NCBI GenBank assembly: GCA_024138025.1
Contig: JAMXBD010001366.1
Coordinates: 310,001-374,000, forward strand
DNA length: 64,000 nt
Reading direction: 5' to 3'
From: Combretum micranthum
Lineage: Eukaryota; Streptophyta; Magnoliopsida; Myrtales; Combretaceae
The notes beneath the pieces were generated by a model. It ran no database searches. It was not told the origin of the DNA and saw only the letters and a list, made by a program, of their open reading frames with translations. The translations under genes and the position numbers were made by a program. Position 1 is the first letter of the stretch, and the number at the start of each line of letters is the position of its first letter. Below are positions 47,701-56,157 of this stretch, piece after piece.

Positions 47701-50700
47701 CAAAGGAAGGAGACTTATAATAAAGAAGGAGAAATTCTAAGGAAAAAGTAGATACCACATGCTTTCATTTTGTGTTACTTAGAATATATATAAGCTAGAA
47801 ATCCAAAGAAGTTTAAATGAGTATTTTTCCTTAGTGGATTGAGTATTTGCTTTTGAATAGAATGTTCCTTTGTTAAAAGTTGAGATTAAAACTTGTTTTG
47901 TTTGGATTAGCTCCTAAATTTTGATTATAGTACTTTAATTGCAAGAAATTGGTATGGTTAGAGCTGTAGATCCAAGAAAAACAAGTTAAAGAAATTGAGA
48001 TTAAATTGGAAAATTGTACTATCTATAAAGAGATTTCATTTTATTCTTCATTTTGCTTGAGGACAAGCAAAAGTTCAAGTGTGGGGGAATTGATAAGATC
48101 ATATTTTATATAAATCTTGATGATCAAAAGAACTAGAATGGATATTTGTTTTGATTAATTTTTATGTTTCAGAACTAATTTGGATAAAGAAATCAAAACA
48201 AGAGAATTTGAATTGAAAAGAGGAAAAATTGAAGTCAAGGCCGGCAATTCACCATTCAAAGCCGCCGGTGTTCAGACGGCTTACATCCAAGGCCGTTGCA
48301 GCACTGCCAGGTTTGCCAAGCAAAAATCAACACAACACTCAAAGCCGCCTCAAAGCTGCCGGTGTAGAAGATGAAGCAGCCAGCATACATGAAGGCCGGC
48401 TGCTCAAAAATGAAACATCACCAGCTTTGAAGCAGTTACATTATAAGCCGGCACTTAAGCCGCCGGCCTTGAGGCAGCGTACATCATAGATTTGAAGTGA
48501 CATGAAGATATCCAGCGCTTGAAGGAAATTGAAGAGACAAATCTGTTGAAGTGTCTACGCCGGCATGAAAGCCACCGGCTTTGGGACGGCGTTCGTTATA
48601 AATCAGCCCAACGCTTCATTTCTGACCATATACGCCGGATAAATCTACATCTAAGCCGCCGGCGTAGAAGCGGCCTACATTGTAACTGATATTGAAGGCT
48701 GCCAGTGCACTGCCTGCGCAAAGAAGAATTCGAAGATACGCCGCCTGTAAGCCGCCGGCGTAGGATCCATAACGGTCGGCGTACAATGTGAAACAACAAA
48801 GTTCATTTAATGTTTTGCACGAAATTTTTCCTATAAATAGGGGGTCTTCCCCCCACTCTCAGAATCATCGAAGCATACATTCCACATTCCAAGTAGCTCT
48901 AGAATATTTAGAACTAGGCATTTTATAGAGATTTTTGAAGAGATATTTGAAGTTATTCAAGAAGTTGCAAGTGAAGCTTTGGTATTTTGAATTGGTGATA
49001 TCTAATCTTATTTCTTTTATGCAATTCATATATCTGAATAGTTTGATCATAATGAAATCATTTGCAATTTCTTATCTGATTTTTGAATCATCATCCATGA
49101 GTAGCTAAATTCTTTTTGTGGGAAGTTGATGAAGCTTTAAACATGCTAAAATGATCTTTGAATCCATGTTATAAGATAATTAGAAGCATGAAACATTCAT
49201 ATTGAATTCTGATTATTCATCATACTTTTGGTGTATAAGAATTCTAGTAACTCGGAAGGGAAATTAGGGTTCATATGAATTCATAAATTGAGATTAAATT
49301 GCAATTGCGGAAGCGGCGGAGTTTAATCTAATTTAGAAATTGTCTATGAATATTAATGCAATGTTTTATGTTGATTTCTCTCTAAGGAATTAGGAGATGT
49401 TAATATAAAGTATTAGTCAATTATAGAATCAGAAGGTTTATAATTGTAATTTTGATTCCACTAATAATTTATTTAGCGGAAGTTATTGAATTGTTTTGTG
49501 GTTAAAAGATTTTTAAATTCTATTTTTAAATCTTGATAATTTCTTATGAATGTTCATGAATTTAATTATCATTATAACATGAGTTCAAGTTGATTGGCAA
49601 TGGTTTAAAGTGGATTCTGCTCCTTCCCACATTTTTCCACCATATCCCTCTCTTTAAAAAGCTCATTGCATTCATATAGATAATCAATTACATAATTTAG
49701 TTTAATATATTCATCTTAAAAAGATCAATTGCCTAGATATTATTATTAGTTGATAATTGTCTAGTAGTTAGTAAATCTCCGTGGGATCGACACTTTATTC
49801 ATGCTATATTACAATAGAAGGCCTAGTACGCTTGCTAGAAAGATGCTTTAAAATTCAATACTAAATATAGCACATCAGTAATTATTTATATTCTCCACAT
49901 CACAATGACTCCAAGTTTTCATTAACTCTTCAAGATCAAATGCTCCTAATCACCATTAAAAAGAACATTCTCTTGCCATAAAATTCAAAAGCTATAATGT
50001 TTATGTAGCTTCAACTAATTAAGAAACTTCTTATTGCTATACCTAGACTTGTGAAAAATTCACTGTCTCGTGCCAAACTCTTGCGCAAACGAGTGGTTGA
50101 CTCTGGTAGAGGTGGTTGTGATCGGTTCCATTTACCATGTGTCTTTGCATTATAGATCATGGCATCATTAAATCTACTAACCAAAAGTGATATCTTATTT
50201 GTATTGTGTCTTTACTTGATTCTTATGTGATTTTATTTTTATCTCATTGTATATGTTTTTATCATCTTATTCTTGCTTCGTATCATTTTAATTGTAATTC
50301 ATCTATACTTCTATTCTTAATTTAATCTTCTTAATATCTTCTTTACATCTTATTCTTTATATTAAATGAGAAACTTTTATTAGCTACTAAGCAACTATCT
50401 CAATGTATGTGCTATAAAGTTTAAGCTCAATGTTGTATGACAATATCATACCTATACTAAGGAAACTTGTAACCATTTTGAAGCAAATGACATGTTTACT
50501 TCTTCTAAGAATTTTACCCATATTTTTATAAGTCCTGTGATCAATGAGTAGTAAAAAATTACTAATAAAATTACACAACGTGGCAATAAATATAAGTTAC
50601 TTTCAAATAATTTGAATGAGTGTTACAAAACTACCATATTCTTATTTTTATTGGAAAATTTGTGTATTGTATGACGCGTTACCATGTTCCTAAATCACGG

Positions 50701-51625
50701 ATGATAGTTATTTTAAAAACAACCACTACTTTTTTTATTTGTCAAATTATGATTAATAGTTATCTATCATGTGTATATACACATGATATATATTACTTAT
50801 TGCATATTTTTTCATCACTATCAATCCCAATAAAACGTGTTTTTTGAAAAATGTTACTATGATTACATTGTCAAGAATAATTTCATTAGTTATAGGAAGG
50901 TATTTAAACTCTGCATTGTATAAGAAGATCACACTTGTACTAAAGTAAGTTGTAGTTCGTATAAAAATTTGAGCCATCTTTTTATGAGCCAATGCAAAAA
51001 GGATATGGGGAATATTCTTATATATTATACGAATTGATAAGTGGTAAAAAACTAATAATTGTATTTTCCAACATTGCAATAAAAATGAGTGATTTTAGAT
51101 AATTTTAATGAGTATTACAAAAATTACAAAGTTTGAAAATTTTTCTTGGAGTTATGCGCCATTAAGTATAACCTATCAATTCTAGTAATGCATTCCTCAA
51201 AAATATAATCATGAATATAATATCAAGAGCTTAACTCAACCTTATTATAGTCTGACATTCTTAAGGAGAATCTTATTATTTAGAGGGAAAAAAAAACGAA
51301 ATTACAGAAATTGCACTTCTTCTATATATTTGGTATATAAATTAAAATCCAATACTCTAAAAAACCAAACTAGTATGGCAGACATACATTTAACTTGGCA
51401 GAAAAGACTAAAACATACACAAAGATGAAGAATTATAGATGATAAAAAATAAAAATATACATGCATACAAATAAAGTACATACCTTTAGGTTTAATTTCA
51501 CCAAGAACTTTTCTTGATAACCCATCGGTTGATGTAAGCTTTCCCCCAGGAAGTTTATTTCTAAATTTTCTAGGCTTGCCATTGTTACCGTTTGTTTGTA
51601 TTGTTGAAGAATCAATCAATTTCAT
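35462..51625 (-). CDS. Seven-exon host gene of unknown function, split by an intronic 13-kb retrotransposon
   Basis: Seven exons have consistent splice phases: 51625-51484, about 50176-50043, 36644-36412, 36259-36236, 36139-36042, 35916-35821 and 35706-35462. All internal junctions have GT-AG ends and plant-like donors (GTATGT, GTAAGC, GTAAGA, GTAAGT). The product would be about 324 residues, basic and rich in K, S, N and P, with no membrane segment or signal peptide, so it is probably nuclear or cytosolic. Exon 1 has an RxxL pattern (RKVLGEI) like an APC/C destruction box, only a hint. I do not recognise the family. Three single-base deletions (exon 2 start, exon 3 near 36450, a seven-A run in exon 7) break the frame, so it is a pseudogene or a gene with assembly errors. 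Confidence 0.7.
35821..35916 (-). CDS. Host gene exon 6
   Basis: The acceptor GAATGATTAG and donor TCG|GTAAGA delimit 96 bases (32 codons), open in phase 0: [20 protein letters not shown] then [12 protein letters not shown]. Confidence 0.7.
36042..36139 (-). CDS. Host gene exon 5
   Basis: The acceptor CTTACTTAG and donor CAC|GTAAGT delimit 98 bases, fully open in the required phase, with [20 protein letters not shown] and [11 protein letters not shown]. It ends in phase 0. Confidence 0.7.
36236..36259 (-). CDS. Host gene exon 4, 24-nt microexon
   Basis: The acceptor TTGATTGGCAG precedes 24 bases encoding TSNLDVP between split codons, followed by donor CCCC|GTAAGA. Phases fit both neighbours (2 bases, seven codons, 1 base). 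Confidence 0.6.
36412..36644 (-). CDS. Host gene exon 3, first exon after the retrotransposon insertion
   Basis: The acceptor GGATGCTCAG|GA gives phase 1, as exon 2 requires. The frame reads [15 protein letters not shown] and then [16 protein letters not shown]. Near 36450 the frame meets a stop after RSMIQ; adding one base restores an open frame with [14 protein letters not shown] up to the donor GAAG|GTAAGC. The downstream phase then agrees with exon 4. Confidence 0.68.
37020..37552 (+). repeat. AGCCGCC/GCCGGC array upstream of the Athila TATA box (5' LTR)
   Basis: There are six AGCCGCC heptamers plus many GCCGGC, TACGCC and GCTGCC variants in about 530 bases, in an element that is otherwise AT-rich. 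AGCCGCC is the core of the plant GCC-box bound by ERF transcription factors. The array ends about 45 bases before the TATA box, so a promoter role is plausible. The 3' LTR holds the same array at 48236-48785 with one heptamer mutated. Confidence 0.8.
37596..37607 (+). promoter_or_regulatory. TATA box of the Athila 5' LTR
   Basis: CCTATAAATAGG is followed after about 30 bases by a CCAC/TTCAGA stretch that would be the start of the transcript. An identical box lies at 48830-48841 in the 3' LTR. Confidence 0.8.
38625..38642 (+). promoter_or_regulatory. Primer-binding site (tRNA-Asp)
   Basis: TGGCGCCGTTGCCGGGGA lies 7 bases after the LTR end and is the tRNA-Asp-type site widespread in Athila elements. 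Confidence 0.9.
38728..40051 (+). pseudogene. gag: Athila-like gag, frame broken
   Basis: ATG at 38728 gives [20 protein letters not shown], a typical Athila start, just after a splice-acceptor-like TTTCTCTTTGCAG ending at 38722. Open segments are 38728-38949, 39126-39464 (capsid, with the [20 protein letters not shown] and CPHHGLPD blocks) and 39517-39984 (nucleocapsid). The zinc knuckle [13 protein letters not shown] at about 39631-39669 has the CX2CX3HX4C spacing of this lineage. At least three frame changes (near 38945, 39110 and 39440) separate the segments; each can be explained by a small indel. Confidence 0.88.
40052..41100 (+). pseudogene. pol: Athila-like pol: protease region
   Basis: A long open segment (40052-40606) begins with a charged linker and leads to the retropepsin active site DSGAS at 40511-40525. 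Frame shifts just after 40555 and again near 40625-40790 disrupt the rest, where VLDMDED and [12 protein letters not shown] are still readable near 40690-40745. The region then runs into an acidic linker (about 40900-40990). Confidence 0.85.
41101..42610 (+). pseudogene. pol: Athila-like pol: reverse transcriptase and RNase H
   Basis: RT lies in two overlapping open segments, 41134-41532 and 41529-42185, separated by one frameshift at about 41530 inside the conserved ...VCIDYRN block. The catalytic motif is FMDD at 41808-41819, the form common in this lineage. A second shift near 42120-42180 leads to RNase H (42160-42610), where the active-site acidic residues are visible in MCDASDF, TTEKELL and YTDHAAL, followed by IADHLSRLE. 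All key residues are present. Confidence 0.9.
42611..43957 (+). pseudogene. Athila-like pol: integrase
   Basis: The N-terminal zinc-binding domain (about 42840-43010) is distorted by small indels. The catalytic core in 42989-43507 keeps the D,D35E triad: Asp codon at 43085, Asp at 43262 (ISDGGSHF) and Glu at 43370 (GQVEVSN). A TAA at 43505 interrupts the IGMSPY block, and the frame resumes at about 43547 with the C-terminal domain ([13 protein letters not shown], 43775-43815), ending at a TGA at 43955-43957. No chromodomain follows, as expected for Athila. Confidence 0.9.
44100..44575 (+). repeat. Internal GCCGGC/AGCCGCCGGCTTA array between pol and the post-pol ORF
   Basis: There are at least ten units such as AAGGCCGGCTCA, AGGCCGCCGGCTTA, TGCCGGCGT and AAGCCGGCAGTG across about 475 bases. 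The motif set equals that of the LTR array, but the sequence is not an LTR copy. It directly precedes a CT-rich leader (44595-44645). Confidence 0.75.
44576..45387 (+). other. CT-rich leader and candidate intron upstream of the post-pol ORF
   Basis: The array is followed by a pyrimidine-rich stretch (CTCCTCTCTCTCTTTCATTC at about 44605). A donor CCAA|GTAAGT lies at 44710 and an acceptor ATTATTTGCAG ends at 45385, two bases before the ORF's ATG. The roughly 675-base interval is AT-rich with no open frame. This suits a spliced subgenomic transcript or an internal promoter unit; no TATA box is evident. Confidence 0.5.
45388..46640 (+). pseudogene. Athila post-pol ORF (env-like position), broken
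   Basis: ATG at 45388 starts a basic N-terminus ([10 protein letters not shown]). Further pieces continue in shifting frames to about 46340, then a charged, coiled-coil-like stretch near 46350-46420. In Athila and related lineages this position holds an ORF often called env-like, with no proven function. I see no clear signal peptide or transmembrane segment in the readable pieces, so an envelope role is not supported here. Stops and shifts are frequent. Confidence 0.6.
46641..48080 (+). other. Athila 3' untranslated region with an internal polypurine-like tract
   Basis: The stretch is AT-rich non-coding with T-rich runs near 46650-46780. AAGTGTGGGGGAAGG at 46932-46946 closely matches the true polypurine tract context (CAAGTGTGGGGGAAT at 48076-48090). 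Chance frames here have no support. Confidence 0.6.
48081..48089 (+). promoter_or_regulatory. Athila polypurine tract
   Basis: GTGGGGGAA lies two bases from the 3' LTR start (48091) and is preceded by the lineage-typical GGACAAGCAAAAGTTCAAGT block. Confidence 0.88.
48091..49877 (+). repeat. Athila-like 3' LTR
   Basis: It begins TGATAAGATCATATTTTATA and ends GCACATCA, followed by TSD GTAAT. It is 1787 bp, almost colinear with the 5' LTR. Array 48236-48785, TATA box 48830-48841. Confidence 0.95.
50043..50176 (-). CDS. Host gene exon 2
   Basis: The open frame contains [19 protein letters not shown] and ends [10 protein letters not shown] plus one base before the donor CTAG|GTATAG. The acceptor TTTGGTTAG is the best upstream choice but leaves the frame one base short relative to exon 1, suggesting a missing base or a different acceptor. 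The 3' phase (1) matches exon 3 exactly, across the inserted retrotransposon. Confidence 0.65.
50177..51483 (-). other. Host gene intron 1 with a diverged tandem duplication
   Basis: The intron is very AT-rich. Two diverged copies of a roughly 240-base unit are recognisable at about 50390-50640 and 50880-51130. Parallel blocks are AATGTTGTATGACAATATCAT / CATTGTATAAGAAGATCACA and AATTTGAATGAGTGTTACAAAA / AATTTTAATGAGTATTACAAAA. No exon with convincing phase was found inside. Confidence 0.5.
51484..51625 (-). CDS. Host gene exon 1 (start codon)
   Basis: ATG at 51625 opens [20 protein letters not shown], followed by a basic stretch and [10 protein letters not shown]. The exon ends AAAG|GTATGT with one base of the next codon (phase 1). 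A TATA-like box CTATATATAAT lies about 60 bases upstream. The start is supported by the TATA spacing and by a second, duplicated copy of the same promoter and first 12 codons at 51842-52020. Confidence 0.7.
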
Positions 51626-52106
51626 AAAAAGTTTAATATGGTGTTTAGGAGAGAAGTGAATCCTTCACATCTAATTTTGTATTATATATAGTAATTTGAA
51701 TTCAAATCATAAAAGTAATTGAAAGTTTATTAAAGTAATTGAGCCAATAAATGATGGTATTAAAGATTATAAATTTAAATTTTATGTGAAAACATTTAAA
51801 CAATAATCTCTATTATATGATACAAAATATAATTGAAACAGTTAGTTTGCATTATTGAAGAATCAATTAATTTCATAAAAAGTTCAATATGGTGTTTAAG
51901 AGAGAACTGAATCCTTCACATCTAATTTCATATTATATATAGTGATTTGAATTCAAATCACAAAAGTGAAATTGAAAGTTTATTAAACTAATTGAGGTAA
52001 TAAATGATGGTATTCAAGATTATTCCGTTTCCATTGTGAATTCAAATTATATTGTGTATAATGTAATAGAGATTATCGTTTAAATGTTTTCACATAAAAT
52101 TTAAAT
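51592..52106. repeat. Duplicated promoter/first-exon start with flanking inverted repeats
   Basis: Copy 1 (51592-51768) holds the gene's TATA-like box and start codon. Copy 2 (51842-52020), in the same orientation, repeats the TATA-like box (about 51932-51942), the ATG (51876) and the first 12 codons with two changes (MKLIDSSIMQTN), then diverges. Copy 2 is enclosed by a 62-base inverted repeat (51773-51834 and 52045-52106), nearly perfect. The unit resembles a small fold-back element that captured a gene start. Confidence 0.75.
51681..51691 (-). promoter_or_regulatory. Putative TATA box of the host gene
   Basis: The minus strand reads CTATATATAAT, about 56-66 bases upstream of the ATG at 51625. 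Confidence 0.5.
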
Positions 52107-52498
52107 ATATAATACTTAATTTACACTAAATTCTTGACTTGAGGCAAAAAAAAGGCTAGCCATACATACCATATAGGAAAATTTTATGGTTCCATCAGTA
52201 ATTTTGATAGGATTGGTTCGGTGACCATCAAACGGCTCATACCATACCCAACTATGATCGAATAACTAAAATAATTAATATTCCAATTATTATATTTATT
52301 TTAATGGTTAGATGGTTGACTGAATGGTCTCGTTAATGGGACTGTAGAAGCTCCCATATGATACAATGCCTATTGGTCCTTGATACCAAAAAAGATATTA
52401 CATTTAATACTGAATGGTCTTTCACATCATTTTTAATATTATGTATGGTGGTTTAAATTCAAATTAAAAGTAAAAATTCTTCACATCTCGTGAGTTTT
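52107..52498. other. Upstream region of the host gene
   Basis: No gene is seen. The sequence is AT-rich, with a G/C-balanced patch at 52195-52260. The last 45 bases include TTCACATCTCGTGAG, similar to TTCACATCTAATTT of the promoter copies, so a further partial duplicate may be present. Confidence 0.35.
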
Positions 52499-55400
52499 TG
52501 TCACGCCCCAACGGGTACCCTAAACGTGACAGTTCGCCACACTCAATATTAGTGCTTAAGTATGACAACCTTAGCCATTCCAAAAGCTTTTATATTAAGT
52601 GTAAAGCGTGCTTTCACAACTTTAGAGGACCATATGGAATTATGAAGTTTAAGAAGATATAAATAACACATTTAAGAAAGAGGATTCATAATAATCATTT
52701 ATTCATATCAATGTTTTTACAAACTTAGGAACATATTCCTTTGATCACTAATCTATTACATGAGTATTTGTACATCAATACTAATGCTACTCTTTATTTC
52801 TATTTCTAGTATCCAATAAGAAATTACCTGCCCTCAGGGTCCTCGTGGCCTTAACCATAAGTAAGGGAACTGCAAAAGATATCTATTGGGGTATAAGCTA
52901 ATGGCTTAGTGAGAACTATTTCCATAAATAACTTCTTGTAACAAAATTTCAAACACGTTGATTAAACAAACAAATGTAATGCAACAAACACGTGGGCAAA
53001 CAAGCATATAGTTTTCCGGGAACTATATGTTGAATGGATTTGCACCCTCCATTCGGGGTTTGGTGATATATAACCTCAATTCAAGTAGTTTTAATTAAAA
53101 AGTTTTCATGCTTGCGAGCACTCATCACCAAGCATTCCGAATCTACTTGATTGACCTTGCTTTTGGATCATCCGCCAAGTGTTGCTTTCGACATGAGCTT
53201 ACTATCCCTCTCACCCAAGGATAATAACCCAAAATGCAATGTGACTCACTTCGTGGTATGCATGAATTCATTTTATTATAATGTCATAGCGTAATTATTT
53301 TTGAGTTTAAGGCGATCAAATAATTTCATACAAATCAAATGTTATACTAAATCAAACATTTAAAACAATTCTGGCTCCGATATTCTTAAAATTCTTTCAA
53401 AGAATTATTTTACATACATATCGATTTATCTTTTTCTAATTCTAATGCAACTAATTTACAAGCACAACAAGTATAGCATTTAATGGAAATAAACTCACGA
53501 TGCCATGTCGACTACTCCTCTAGGTGGATGAGTCGTTCACACACTCCACTTAATCGTAATAATCCTCGGGGTAAAGGAAACCTTTCTCGGGGTCACCTAG
53601 CCAAAGAAAATACCCACAATGAGTATTCCTTGATGATTTTCTTGAAATTTGACAAAACAATGTCAAAAGAACGTTAAAGTTCGTATAAAGGAATGTTCCA
53701 ACTTAAAATGGCCATAACTTGGTCATTTTAACTTGGATTCGCGCATATAATATACCGATTTCTACCTACTCAAAAAGATCTACCCATTTCCAAAATTACT
53801 TTTAACAAACAAGGTCATATAGGCCTCGAAATAGTGGCGACAAAGTTCACCACGAGTTTTCCACACAAAACAACTTTGGTTCAAGAAATCAAAATTTGTT
53901 TGATAACTACTTAGTTATCTATATAGTTTGAAAAAATTCTCTTTGTATAATTATATCACTCATATTTAAGCATGCTCAAGTATTTTGTTATCCAATTATT
54001 TTTCTTGAGTAAAATAATGTTGGAAGAATATAGTTTTCAAAAAATTGTTTTCGTAGATTTTTGAATGAATACCTTGTTCCTTTTGATTTCTAAAAACTTT
54101 ACGTTAGTTTTTTTATTTTTCCTAAGTAACTTTTTGAAAATAAATTTTCTATTTTCTTAGTTTCCTATTTTAGAAAACACACTATTCTTCCTATTTATTT
54201 TTCTTGTATAAATTTCTTTTGTTTATTTGTTTACAAAAATCTTCTTTTGAAAATTCTCATTCTTTCCTCATGTCTTATGCTTTTCATAAAATTCATCCAT
54301 GCATAGAAATTTTTCTTGATAAAAGAGATCAATATGTGACTTAAGAAACCTTTTTATAGTAGTTTCTAAAATTTTAGTGGTTTACTTCTTGTAACTTGAA
54401 AAAAAAATAACTTTATTTTTGTTTTCAAACCATAGATTTGCCTATTTGTTTGTAAAGGTCTTTTACTTGAAAATTCCTTAGCCTTCATCTTGCTTATCTT
54501 TTTATAAAAGAACCATTTTGTATCAACAAATAGTTTCTTTTGAAAAACAAAGTGGAGTAATAAAGGTTAAGTAGCTTTTTAGGGTAAAAGTAGTTTCTAA
54601 AATTATAGCGAGTTCTTTTTGGAAATGAGTTTATCTTTTTGTTATCTATAGATTTTCTACTTTACATAAACTTACCTCTAAGTGACAAAATTCTTCTTTT
54701 GTTTAATTATTTTTAGAAATTAAAATTTTTGGACAACAATCTAAATGAACATGATTATGAGAATAATAGTAAACATAAAACATAAATAATAAAGTCAAGT
54801 ATTGGAGTCTTAGCTTTTTCAAGGCTTCCGGGACTAAGAAGTAGACTAGTCCCAAAACAAAATAAAATGTTTGAAAGAAAGAAAAACTTGTTTTGACTTG
54901 ATGAGGACAAGTCTAAGACTAGAGACTAGTCTTAAAATAACAAGGAATAAGTAAATAAATTGCAATGGAATAAATAAATAAATTGCTTTGCATGAAATAA
55001 ATAAATTGCAAGTGAGCTTATATGCTCTAAAGAATATGTATATATATATAGATAATAATATATTAACAATAATAAAACAACATAAACATAAATGGATTGG
55101 CATGAACAAGAACAATACATGAACATAATGTAGTTTTCATAACTTGTAGTCTTTGGAAACTCACACTATGGTCATGTAAAGTTACATGACATGAAGAAGA
55201 AGAAAGAAATATGAAGTGGTTACCTAAAGAAGACTTTGGTATGGTTATGTGGTTATGGGTTTTGGTTTGTTGGTAGAAGTGGTTGTGGAATTATTTTAAG
55301 AGAGTTTTGGGATGGTATTTTGCGAGAGTTTTGAGAGGAGAAATTGAGAGAGTTTTGATAAGAATTTATGGGTAGTGAATGTGTGAAAGAAGTGAAAGAG

Positions 55401-56144
55401 AAGGGGGCTATTTATAGGAAAATGTGGAGTGAATTTTATGTGATTAAAATAAAGTAAAATTGAAACAAAATTGAGGGCATTTGGGGGGGGGGGGGGGGGG
55501 GGGGGGTAGCGCCGGCCATTGTAAGAAGAGGGGGAGAGTGATTTATTTTTTTTTTTACTTTTTGGAAAATAAAATATGTAATGTGTAAGGTAGATGCGAA
55601 ATAAAGTTATGAGAAAGGTAAAAAGTTAAGATTATAGGTTATGTAGTGTGTAAGTGTAGGTGTAAGAAAAAGTAGAGATAAAAAAATAGTGTAGAATAGT
55701 AATGAATAGTGTAATGTAAGATAGATATGACTAATAAATTGCCGGGTAGTAAGAAAATATGCGTATAATAGCTATATCTGTTATTTTTAGCTACCGAAAA
55801 ATTTTGAAATTAATATTTTTGAAAACCTTATATTTTTACGATTCTAACGGTGTATTCGGAATATTTTCACTATTCCGAGCTTCCGGACACATTTTTTGAG
55901 AACTATGTCCGATCGGGTTCAAAGGACACCCGAAATTCGCGAAACTGATATTTTTATAAAATCTATGGTTATTATGAATTACTCTAGCTAATTATCTCAA
56001 CTTCGTTTTCCAGGGCCAAAGAAAACAGCAATGCCAGATTTAATCGGTTACGGTAAACTAGGGTTTTGTTGACCTTTAGGGTTCCGTTTGACCTCCGGTT
56101 TAGGGTTTTATGCTAAACTGATTCAAAAAATTTAGGGGTTTACA
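52499..56144 (-). mobile_element. Family B solo LTR (copy B-6)
   Basis: The plus text starts TGTCACGCCCCAACGGGTAC and ends TTTAGGGGTTTACA. A perfect TSD GTTTT lies at 52494-52498 and 56145-56149. It is 3646 bp. On the minus strand: TATA box CCTATAAATAGCC (55418-55406), splice donor TTTAG|GTAACC at 55223-55222, a perfect 9-bp-arm palindrome at 55171-55190, and an acceptor CTCACTAAGCC...TTTTGCAG near 52875. It carries a G24 run at 55483-55506. It lies upstream of the host gene promoter. Confidence 0.93.
55483..55506 (+). repeat. G24 homopolymer
   Basis: Twenty-four consecutive G lie inside B-6, at the site where other family B copies have a short G-rich stretch before GCGCCGGCCAT. The length is likely unstable or misassembled. 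Confidence 0.9.
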
Positions 56145-56157
56145 GTTTTCAATGGGT

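Larger units (their letters stand above)
36881..49877 (+). mobile_element. Athila-like Ty3/gypsy retrotransposon, near full length
   Basis: It has two LTRs (36881-38617 and 48091-49877) and a perfect TSD GTAAT at 36876-36880 and 49878-49882. The tRNA-Asp priming site, CX2CX3HX4C knuckle, gag-pol order, a long post-pol region with an extra ORF, and a GTGGGGGAA polypurine tract are all characteristic of the Athila lineage. Total length is 12,997 bp. It lies in intron 2 of the minus-strand host gene, in the opposite orientation. Catalytic motifs of protease, RT, RNase H and integrase are all present, but the frames are broken by indels. Confidence 0.95.

Noticed and set aside
50454..50540. Extra coding exon in intron 1
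   Set aside because: The frame ends in a stop exactly at the possible donor and its phase does not fit exons 1 and 2; the stretch is part of the intronic duplication.
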